From assembly GCF_014898055.3 (NCBI RefSeq), contig NW_023603184.1, positions 115,930,615 to 115,994,614 of the forward strand: DNA of 64,000 bases, written 5' to 3'. The notes below the pieces were generated by a model. The model was not told the origin of the DNA, did no database searches, and was given only the letters and a program-made list of their open reading frames with translations. Source of the stretch: Talpa occidentalis (Eukaryota > Chordata > Mammalia > Eulipotyphla > Talpidae). The position numbers and the translations under genes were made by a program. This document shows, one piece after another, positions 51,855-60,524 of the stretch. Numbering within the stretch: the first letter of the stretch is position 1; the number at the start of each line of letters is the position of its first letter.

Positions 51855-52378
51855 TCCAGACATTTTAAAAACCAGAATAGTTCTTGCTGTCATGAAAATT
51901 TCATCTCCATTTTTCATAATTACATTGCCAGCAGCCCATTTAGCTTACCAGCATTTTCTTCAGCCTTATCACCTATGGCGGGGGAGAAGGTCAGGCTGAA
52001 GCCTGACTCCGCACTAAGTGATGTCAGACCAAAGAGTGACCTTGAGGTGCCCACATCTGGCTGTCACATCCCAGTCCCATATGTTTCTGGAGGGTGGTGG
52101 GAAGAGAACAGTCTAGATCAGTTTGAGGAAACCAAGGCTGGTGAGTAGGACTTTGAAGGAGGAGAAGAAAAGAGTAGTGACAAGTTAAGCATTTATGAGA
52201 CACTATCCAGCTCAAGTCCTTTGATGACCATCTGGGCTGGATTGAATCAAGAGAAAAGAATAAAGACAAATCCCTTGGAGCCAAAGATTCCATTTCCATC
52301 TTGTTCGGAGGCTGCAAGGAAAGGAAAGACCAAAGGCGATAGACCCAGTCTTGCCCCTAGGATATGGAATAGAGAAGC

Positions 52379-52528
52379 TCAGTAGGTTCTGATGACATTG
52401 AGGATCCAGTCTGTGTAGTGGGAGATCTTGGTGTAGTAGCCAACATCACCTCTCAGAGCACACCCTTTCGACCAGGACAGGATGCCATAGAGCTGATTTT
52501 GGCACAGGATTGGGGCAGCACTCATTTC
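52379..52528 (-). CDS. PRSS58-like gene, terminal exon with active-site Ser motif
   Basis: The acceptor is CTCCTAACAG. It encodes EMSAAPILCQNQLYGILSW, SKGCALRGDVGYYTKISH and YTDWILNVIRTY, then TGA at 52381-52379. The canonical GDSGGP is EMSAAP. The Trp215-type SW and Cys191-Cys220-type cysteines are kept. No clear poly(A) signal was seen close downstream on the minus strand. Confidence 0.9.
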   Translation of the reverse strand, partial: EMSAAPILCQNQLYGILSWSKGCALRGDVGYYTKISHYTDWILNVIRTY

Positions 52529-53114
52529 CTGTTAGGAGAAGAGGAGGATCAGGCAGGGTAGCCCAAACAAGGATGTCTAATAACAAGCCCTGAGCTGAGG
52601 GTCCCAGAATAAAAGGTTTCAATAATAAGGATTGGAAGAAAATTCTGATGGCCATATTGGGCTGTCCCACCACTCACCCAAGGCCACATCAGAGGAAGTC
52701 TGAGAAATCAGACCACTCTGAGATGTTTCCAGCCTGAGGTCTAGGTTCATTTGTGACTGGATGGAAGAAACATTCCTTCCTGGATCCCATTTACTTGGAT
52801 AATCTTCTTGGATGTAGAGACAGGATACTAGTTTGATTGGTTTGAGGAAGATAGGTGGACCAAAAATATCTCCTAAACCAAACTTAGGAGAGGCAGAGGG
52901 AAAAGAGTTACCTTACATAGACTTATGGTGTTGATATTTGATCCTGCACAGAACATTTTTTTTGTCATTTGAATTGTCACTGATTTTTCAATTGCTTGGC
53001 ACAATGCATTTGGGAGAAAGAAGACATTTCTGTTCATCTGTATATCGGGTTCAAGGCCTGTGACTGAGAATGGGCCCACATGTTGGATGCAAGTGTGTGC
53101 ATGTGTGCAAGCGG

Positions 53115-53155
<41 letters not shown>

Positions 53156-55089
53156 TTCTCTCTTTGGTACTGTATGTATTCATCTCTCTTTCCTCGCTCC
53201 TTCTGTTATTACTCTTTTCTGTTATTAACCTATCATTCACTTAAAGAAAAAACAATTAAAATGAAATAAGAGAAGGAAAAAATATAAAAAATGGGAATTC
53301 AAAACGCTGGTTCCAGTGCTATAACTGCATGCCCTGTGCTGGTGTGTGCAGGCTTTTATTTGTGAAGACTTGTCAGTAAGTGTATAATGAATAAGCCCCA
53401 CTCAGCTTCACTCATGGGACTACCCTCCAAACTCTTCTCTTCCCCCACATGCCTTTTTACCACTCACTGTGGTGATGGGCAAACAAACTAAATTCCAGAA
53501 CTCCAGCCTTAAATAATCGTGTTAGCACATCAAGTCTCCACTGGGCCTCAGTTTCCATTTGATTAAGTATGAAGGCTAAGATATATAAATGATCAAACCG
53601 CATCTGCCTCGCGTGATCTATAACAATCATTCTGCAATGATCCTCACTAAGTGGGTTCAAGGAACACTAAGTGCCTGTCTTGTGGGGTAACTTACGATAG
53701 TTCCACTCAGACCAGCCCCAGGCAAAGACAGTGCACTTCTCTCCTTCTCTATCATCCATGGTGTCAGGCAGAACTGCCAGGCTAACCTGCTTGAGCTTTA
53801 GAGGAACATTCAGCTTGATGAGCATGAGGTTATTATCAGGAGTATCCATGGTAAAATTTGGGTGTTGAAGAAATATTTCGGGTATTAACTTATCCGTCTT
53901 GTTTAGTGATATCTCTTTTGAAGCAATATCTACCTTAAGTAATCTAGAAAATTTCATAAAGTATTAATGAGGACTGCAATATTCTGTTGTTCATCCTACA
54001 TTCTTTCTCCCCAACATGCTTAGACTTTCAAGGATTTCCTCCATAAATTGCCAAGACATCCATCTCCTAGCCTGGCAAACAAGCATTTTCCATTGCAATT
54101 CCAGACTTCTGAGACCCAGACTGCAGGGTGTGCAGGGTTTTTTTCCTTATTGGTCCATCCCCTGGTCCTCGGCTTCCCCGATTCCCTCCATCCACATCAT
54201 CCCATGTAGGAATCTGGCTCAGAGCCTCTTGGAACTCTCCCCAACTTGGTCCAATCAATCCTCAGTCTTGACAGGCCCCTGTGCAAGTCTCCTCGCAATG
54301 GAGCATCAGTCCCCCCTGAACAATCCCAGTGGCTAAGGGTGGGAAACCTCTCCCTCCATGACCCTCATCACTCACGGCAAGAAGCAGTGGGCTGCGGTGA
54401 GAATCCACTGTTCGTGGATCAGGGTCCCCAGACAAGGCTCATTTTCTGAGTACAGGAAAAGCAAGGTTGGTCCATTTTTCATCTTCTTTGGCTGGAGTTT
54501 CCAAAATGACCTCACTTGAGCAGGTGTTCGTTTTGTGATTATAACTGTTACTGCTGCCAGGTAAGGGAAAGTGACAGGGGCAGGTGCTTTATGTGGTTTT
54601 GCTTTGAAATGACCACTCTGTTATTGATATTTGGGGAATTACAGAAATATTTCAGGATCCTTTGCTGACTTTCCCTTAGACTCCTCTCTGTGTTTACCTC
54701 TCATTCACTTCACCTGTCTTCCCTTCCTTCCTCTGGACTTTTCCTTCTTTTCTCTTAGCTTCCTTCCTAGCTGTGCAGCAACATCCCATTCTGCTGCCGA
54801 CACCACCCCCTGAGTCAGGTCTCATTCTCTCAGCCCCGATCTCCTTTTGTGCCCAAGGAGCCAGAGGAAAATCCATGGGCTCTTGAGAATACTTTGTGTT
54901 CTAAAAATCTGCCAATCACTGGAGTTCTGAAATCTTATCTCTCTAACTGATGATTTCTCCACCCCTCTAATCTAGGGCCATTTCCTGCACTTTCCTCCAA
55001 TATGAACTTAAAAAAAATTTAATCCACAATAGGAAGCTGCACTCACCAATCACTGCCAGAATGCTGAAGGCTAGAAAGTGGTGGTTCAT
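52379..55089 (-). CDS. PRSS58-like (trypsin-X type) probable inactive serine protease, complete five-exon gene
   Basis: Five minus-strand exons join in frame: 55089-55047, about 54544-54376, 53943-53696, 53057-52912 and 52528-52379, from ATG to TGA, giving 251 aa (254 with an upstream acceptor). All introns have GT-AG ends. The phases (1, 2, 1, 0) fit the trypsin-family five-exon plan. Visible parts: a short hydrophobic signal peptide from residue 1; WILTAAHC with the catalytic His at 67; HPNFTMDTPDNNLMLIKL, where Asn109 replaces the catalytic Asp; CTVFAWGWSEWNY; MFCAGSN; CKEMSAAPILC, where Ser205 is kept but GDSGGP is lost; and a closing GYYTKISHYTDWILNVI. There is no IVGG activation site and no Asp at the S1 pocket position (Ser199). 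The Ser-Ala-Ala-Pro motif and the LP junction after AAHC resemble PRSS58. It is predicted to be a secreted non-catalytic trypsin fold, perhaps reproductive-tract or testis expressed like PRSS37 (inference from the family). Upstream and downstream are repeats. Confidence 0.85.
52912..53057 (-). CDS. PRSS58-like gene, exon 4
   Basis: The acceptor TTCTCAGTCACAG has a weak pyrimidine tract; the donor is TGTAAG|GTAACT. It encodes LEPDIQMNRNVFFLPNALCQ, then MTKKMFCAGSN and ISLCK. ALCQ and MFCAG hold the Cys168/Cys182-type disulphide pair. A (TG)n tract lies about 60 bases before the acceptor on the coding strand. Confidence 0.86.
53118..53151. repeat. (CA)n / (TG)n microsatellite in intron 3 of the PRSS58-like gene
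   Basis: About 17 dinucleotide units. On the coding (minus) strand it is (TG)n, about 60 bases upstream of the exon 4 acceptor. Confidence 0.95.
53696..53943 (-). CDS. PRSS58-like gene, exon 3 (Asp102-equivalent exon)
   Basis: The acceptor is ATTTTCTAG and the donor TATC|GTAAGT. It is 248 nt, close to the usual trypsin exon 3. It encodes LLKVDIASKEISLNKTD, PEIFLQHPNFTMDTPDNN, LMLIKLNVPLKL and EKCTVFAWGWSEWNY. The canonical DIML is NLML here, so the catalytic Asp is Asn109. Confidence 0.88.
54376..54544 (-). CDS. PRSS58-like gene, exon 2 (His exon)
   Basis: It encodes TVIITKRTPAQ and later NEPCLGTLIHEQWILTAAHC, then FLP, ending at the donor CC|GTGAGTG (phase 2). The Cys pair flanking the His segment (Cys52/Cys68) corresponds to the conserved Cys42-Cys58 disulphide. 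Three in-phase AG acceptors occur (exon starting at 54544, 54550 or 54553), so up to three extra residues are possible. The protease IVGG N-terminus is absent. Confidence 0.85.
55047..55089 (-). CDS. PRSS58-like gene, exon 1 (start codon and signal peptide)
   Basis: ATG at 55089-55087 opens MNHHFLAFSILAVI, a hydrophobic signal-peptide core. The donor is TTG|GTGAGTG, leaving phase 1. The 5'UTR and promoter are not defined and no obvious TATA box was seen just upstream. The start is chosen because the exon length and phase match exon 2 and because trypsin genes begin with a similar short exon. Confidence 0.75.
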
Positions 55090-56487
55090 ATCTGCAGTCT
55101 CCAACCCTCTCCCAGCAAGATCACCTGGGAGGGCCGGGGGGCGAGAACTGCCAACAGGCTGACCTCCTGGAAGCTTTGCAAAGGGAGAGGTTACAAGGAG
55201 GCATGGGGAGGCCCAACGGAGTGAGGTGCTCGGAATTAAGGGAGGAGGGCATCAGAGGGAGGACACATAGCCAGACCCTCTCTCTCTGGAATGTCTGCCC
55301 TCACAACGTAGTCCCAGGAATTTCTCCAAGGTGAGATGTGTGACCCCCCAGAGACATGTAGTATAAGCCAAGACTTTGCTCTCCTTTAGCAGAAAGAGAG
55401 CTCTCAGCTCGCCGGTACTACCTGCCTTCCTTGCCCTCCCCAGCATTGCTGCGGCTCTGGTTCCCTTAGGCTCACTCACCAGCCCTCACTAATTGTGGGC
55501 GGCCTCTACCTCTCAGCCTGGCAACTACCTGCCCTCGACTTAAATATGAACTAGCCCCTCTAGGAGCTAGAGACCCCTCCCTTACCACACTGAGCCTTCT
55601 CCCATGTCACACTGAGACTTGCTCTCATGTCACACTGTCCCCATCCCATGTCAGCATCCCTGTAGCCCCCAGGGATGACCACTGACCTCTCCCTGAAAAT
55701 TTGCCAGTGATATCAGAGGCCACAGGTTATTCTTCTCACACAGCTCCCTCAGAGTGAAGTTGGAGGCATGTTGGGCAGAAAGTATTGGTGAACGTTTGCC
55801 TCATAGCTAATTTCCTCAAAACTTATTTGCTTAAAATGACCACCACAACTCACATTTCTGTGGGTTGCCAAATTGAGATGTGCTCTGCTGGGTGGTTGGT
55901 CTGTTCTCTGCAGGGCTCAGTCGCACATCTGTGATCAGGTAGCAGCTAATGGTGCCACAAAGGAGTGTGGTGGTTTCTGGTTGGAGGTTGAAGTGACGGG
56001 GCAACTGAGCATGTGTCTATCATAAACCAAGAGTCTAGCCCAGGATGGTTATATGATCGATGGTAGATGCAGTGTCCCCAAGGACAACAAAATGGTAAGG
56101 CCCAGCGTACAAGCCCTTTTCAAACCTCCATGTATGTCATATTTGCAAATGCCCCACTGTTCCAATCAACTTGCATGGCCAACCCAGGTTCACAGAGTAG
56201 AAAGCAGTCCACTTCTCACTGGGAAAATGTGTACAATCATATTCCAAGAGCACAGATAGAAGGGGCCATTTTTTGCTTATTTTATTGTGTACATTTTCCA
56301 ATGTACAAAAAAACTTAAAAGCATTATAGAGTGATCACTTGATCCCCTCCATCTTATTTATAGGTCTGTAGAGGTGTGCCAGAATGGACAGAGTCAGAGT
56401 CCCTGGGCAATTGCAAACAAAGCCAGCACCCTTGGGAGATGTGTTGATGTACTTCCTATTTCTCTCTGGCCAACTCTGGTTTCTGTG
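55090..56487. other. Region upstream of the PRSS58-like gene
   Basis: The first 400 bases on the minus strand would be the promoter and 5'UTR. GC content is moderately raised at about 55100-55700 but CpG is sparse, so this is not a CpG island. An old interspersed repeat of unknown family lies near 55800-56040. Confidence 0.4.
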
Positions 56488-56498
56488 TGTCCTAAGTT

Positions 56499-56507
56499 CT
56501 TTCTTTC

Positions 56508-56571
<64 letters not shown>

Positions 56572-56620
56572 TTTCTTTCTTCTTTCTTTCTTTCTTCTTT
56601 CTTTCTTTCTTTCTTTTCTT

Positions 56621-56677
<57 letters not shown>

Positions 56678-56930
56678 CCTTCCTTCCTTCCTTCCTTCCT
56701 TCCTTCACTAGGTACAGTCAGAAGCGCAGGAGGGTGACAGATTTCACCAGAGCCACAGCGGGGAGTAGAACAGGCAGACTGACAAAGTACACTGCTCAGG
56801 GGAGCAGCTAGAGCGGCCGGAGAGGTCTGGGCGCCCTGTGGGACCCTCACCCGGGGATCGAATCTGCGCTGCAGAGGCTGCGGGCAGCTTTGCAGCCCAG
56901 CACTCAACTGCAGCGCCACCAGGGAGGCCC
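56499..56930 (-). repeat. tRNA-derived SINE whose tail expanded into a 200-bp pyrimidine microsatellite
   Basis: The SINE body is 56707-56930 (reverse head gccaccagggaggccc). Its tail is 56499-56706, made of (TTTC)n, then (CT)n, then (TTCC)n. The target duplication is tgtcctaagtt (56488-56498) and tgtcctgagtt (56931-56941). Confidence 0.88.
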
Positions 56931-56941
56931 TGTCCTGAGTT

Positions 56942-58009
56942 TTCTTCCAAGATTGACTGTGGTCTTTGACTTTTAGCCCCTTAGCTTGGTCCACCTAACA
57001 TACACTGATCATTTCTCATTATACCCCAGAGTCACCAGTTTCTGTCCTGTGTTGAATAGTGTCTTCTCCTGGCTCCTTGTCAAAGCCTTTTGACTCTCAT
57101 TCCTCTAAGATCATGTGTGTCCCTGCTGGTGAGCAGTGACTGAATCCTCCCTCTGGCCTTACGTGAAACTGGCCTTACTTTGAATCTATTCCTCTGACTG
57201 CCTGCAAGTCCTTAACTATACTTCCAGTGTTCAGAGCCACAGGAGAGGATTCAATCCATCCTCTAATCTGACCACAGCTCTCTCTGCACTGAGGAAGATA
57301 CTTTGTGGCTCCCCATCGGTGCCTCCCACTGAAGCTCCACTTGTTCAGTGTAGGTTCAAGAGACCCTCGTATTCCAACTTGAGCCCGCTCACCTGACACC
57401 CCAGTTCCTGGTGCATTATTTCTCTCTTCTCTCTGTGGGCTTGCCACCCCAGGCCAGCCAGTTTCTCCATTTTCCTTCACATGGACCATTTCCATACGTG
57501 TGTGCTTTCCTTCTTTGGGCACACACCTTACCCACCCTTTGAAAGAGAGTCTGCCCTGCCCACAACCCTTGCCGAGTGGCTCACACTTGATGTCAGTGGG
57601 CCAGAACCTGGTTCTCAGAGATACCTCCTGAGCCAATTTAGTTTTATTGATATTCCAGTGCTCAGTCTCAGTTCTGCCTGGTATGAGCCTCTCTATGTGC
57701 TTCTGGATGGGACTTATACAAATTTCCGTTTACCTGAGTCATGATCTTGACTCCTTTAATGGCAGAGATTCTGTCTGATTCAACTCTGTATCACCAGATC
57801 CCAGCATAATACCTCCCACCACATAGTAGAGCTTGTACATCTGTTTATCTCCTGAATTAAAACTCTCAACACCCTGTCACACAGACATGACCTCCGGGTA
57901 TTCTAAGTTCCCTGACTTGTTAGGTCACATCCTGTGAGTTGCCGAGGAAATAGCATAACCATGTTACCGTCTTTGATCCACGTATCAGGTATTGTACATC
58001 AATGACATG
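56942..58009. other. Intergenic block, nothing assignable
   Basis: Frames of 153 codons (-, 57175-57636) and 87 codons (+, 57481-57744) are present but show no splice sites, domain or family resemblance. Confidence 0.4.
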
Positions 58010-58429
58010 AGATTTATTTTTATTTTTTCAACAGCTTAATTAAAGTATAATGACACACAATAAACTATACTTATCGAAGTGCATAATTTGGTAAATTGAT
58101 GAGCATATTCACCAAAGATTCCTTATGCCCCCTTTGTAGTTTCTCATTCTTTTCCTGTCATTGACTCTCTAGCGGAAGCACTGATCATTTTCAATCACTA
58201 AGGGTTAATTTATATTTTCTAGAATTTTTTAATAAATATAATCATATAGCATTTTCTCTACTTTGGTTGGCTATGTCACTATGTATAATTGGATATTCAT
58301 CCATTTTTTTTATGTGTTGAATTCACTTATTTCTGCTGCTGAATAGTAGTCTACTGTTGATATTCCAAAAATCGTCTACTTATTCACATGTTGGTGAACA
58401 GTTAGAATGTTTCCAGTTTGGGGACTTTT

Positions 58430-58699
58430 TTTTTTTTTTTTAAAGATTTATTTATTTATTTATACAAGCACAGGGTACAGTTGGAAGCGCGGGAGGGTGA
58501 GAGAATTTACCAGAGCCAGAACAGGGAGCAGAACAGGCAGACTGAGGAAGTACACTGCTGAGGGGAGCAGCGGGAGGCAGGAGAGGTCTGCGCGCCATGT
58601 GGGACCCTCACCAGGCGGCCGGGGATTGAACTGGCGCTGCAGAGGCTGCGGGCAGCTTCGCAGCCCAGCGCTCAACCGCTGCGCCACCAGGGGAGGCCC
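58430..58699 (-). repeat. tRNA-derived SINE nested in an old L1
   Basis: Tail ttttttaaagatttatttat, reverse head gccaccaggggaggccc. Flanks tggggac (58419 onward) and tggggat (58700 onward) resume the same L1 sequence on both sides. Confidence 0.88.
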
Positions 58700-58756
58700 T
58701 GGGGATGTTTTAAATAAAGTGCTTGTGAACATTCTATATATGATCATCATTATAGA

Positions 58757-58757
58757 C

Positions 58758-58804
<47 letters not shown>
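58757..58804. repeat. (AT)n(AC)n compound microsatellite
   Basis: An alternating TA run passes directly into an AC run, within the old L1. Confidence 0.95.
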
Positions 58805-59786
58805 TATATGTCCTATTTAGACATATGCTTCCTTTTCTTTTGGGCGAGGAGTGATAAAATGGCTATATCATATACAGTTGGTAAGTATATGTTTAACTTT
58901 TAAAGAAATTATCATATTGCTTTCCAAAGGACTTTTCATTCTCATCAAAAAGGAAGAGAATTTCAGTTCACCAGCAGCTGATATGCTCGGTGTTTTTTAA
59001 AAAGTTTCAAAATTGAGAAATAATTTTAGGTATACAATGTGCTCAGTGTTTTTAATTTCAACTATCCTCACAACAATTAGTGTTTCATTTTGGTTTTAAT
59101 TCTCATTTCCCTAATTACTAAAGATTACTTAAAATCTTTTCATGTACTTGTCAACCATATATATTCTTTGGTAACATGTTCAAATATTTTACTCATTATA
59201 AAATTGCATTTCTTTCCTTATAATTAGATGGTCATGTGCTTTTCTTTTTAACACAATCCTCACCATTCCTTATTATCTCTTCATGCTGAGGCTAAGTGAC
59301 AATTTCCATTCATCAATGTATGATTACATCATTTTTCTTATAGTAAGGACAAAAATGATCATTTTTATTTCCAAATTCCTTTGAAAATAGGGGAGAGTGA
59401 AATGTAGACAAAGAGATGTATATATTTCAAGAAAAATGGGAAGAATATTTTTGGGAGATAAGAGAAAACAAAGATAATTCTGTGCAAATAAAGCATGACT
59501 GGCATCGTCCAGTGTAATTCAAGATATCATGGCCCTGAGTTTATCATCCTTTTGCTAATTCAATAAATGAAATAAATAGTATATTATTTCTACTTATTTC
59601 TCTTTGGCAAAATCTTTCATTAGTACTATTTTGCAATTTTAGTTTCTTTTTTCATATTGCCATCTTCATCCCAATATACATACTGTCCCCAAATTCTGCC
59701 CCTTGGGAATAAAAATAGAGGGATTCATTGCTAGTTCACAAGCTTCATAACTGTTGTTACCTTATATACATTAAAAAAGCTTTGCA

Positions 59787-60021
59787 GGGCCTCCCAGGTG
59801 GTTGAGCTCGGCGCTGTAAATCTGTCCGCAGGCTTTGCAGTGTCGGTTCAATCCCGCTGGCCTCGGATCAACCCATGTGGTGAGCAGACCTCTCCTGTCT
59901 CGCCTGCTGCTCCCATCAGCAGTGTGTTTCGTTCAGTCTGCCAGTTCTGTTCCATGCTCTGTCACTGGTGAATACTCTCGCCTTCCCGTGCATCTGGCCT
60001 GTACCCCAGTTCTTGTATAAA

Positions 60022-60074
<53 letters not shown>

Positions 60075-60076
60075 AT
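59787..60076 (+). repeat. tRNA-derived SINE with long (AAAT)n tail
   Basis: The head is shortened (gggcctcccaggtggttgag, lacking the ggcgca block). The tail is about 15 aaat/taaa units from 60018 to 60076. Confidence 0.87.
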
Positions 60077-60210
60077 ATCAGAAAAAACTTAACTAAAATC
60101 TTCACTAAATACCATCATTCTCTTCCATTTCAATAGGGAACAAAAGAGGAAGATTTATTCTCTCAGTTGTTTTTGTAGATAGTTTTAGGATCCATTAATT
60201 TACAATAGTA

Positions 60211-60494
60211 GGGCCTCCCCGGTGGCGCAGTGGTTGAGCGCTGGGTTGCAAAGCTGACCACAGCCTCTGCAGTGCTGGTTCAATCCCCGGCTGTTCCCCG
60301 GCCACCAGAGGAGGGTCCCACATGGCGCGCAGACCTCTCCTGCCGCCCGCTGCTCCCCTCAGCAGTGTGCTTCGGTCCTTCTGCCTGCTCTGCTCCCGGC
60401 TCTGGCTCTGGTGAATTCTCTCACTTTCCCGCGCTTCTGACTGTACCCAGTGCTTGTATAAATAAATAAATAAATCTTTAAAAAAAAAAAAAAA
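60211..60494 (+). repeat. tRNA-derived SINE with 14-bp target-site duplication
   Basis: Head gggcctccccggtggcgcag, second subtype (ccaccagaggagggtcccac). Flanked by aatttacaatagta at 60197-60210 and 60493-60506. Confidence 0.92.
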
Positions 60495-60524
60495 TTTACA
60501 ATAGTAAATTAATTTACAATAGTA

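Larger units (their letters stand above)
58010..59270 (+). repeat. Old L1 (L1M-type) fragment split by a SINE
   Basis: Landmarks in order: taattaaagtataatgacac, gtgcataatttggtaaattg, gtttccagtttggggac, then after the SINE taaataaagtgcttgtgaac, and ttccaaaggacttttcattc. These are standard old-L1 3' region phrases. An (AT)n(AC)n microsatellite interrupts it at about 58757-58804. Confidence 0.72.

Noticed and set aside
56335..56994. 219-codon frame with long Lys/Glu/Arg runs, and its mirror frames
   Set aside because: It is a microsatellite plus SINE read through; codon periodicity comes from the tetranucleotide repeat.
60197..60524. Third copy of aatttacaatagta beside a SINE, suggesting a double insertion
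   Set aside because: The pre-insertion site probably already held a short tandem repeat; one SINE insertion explains the flanks.
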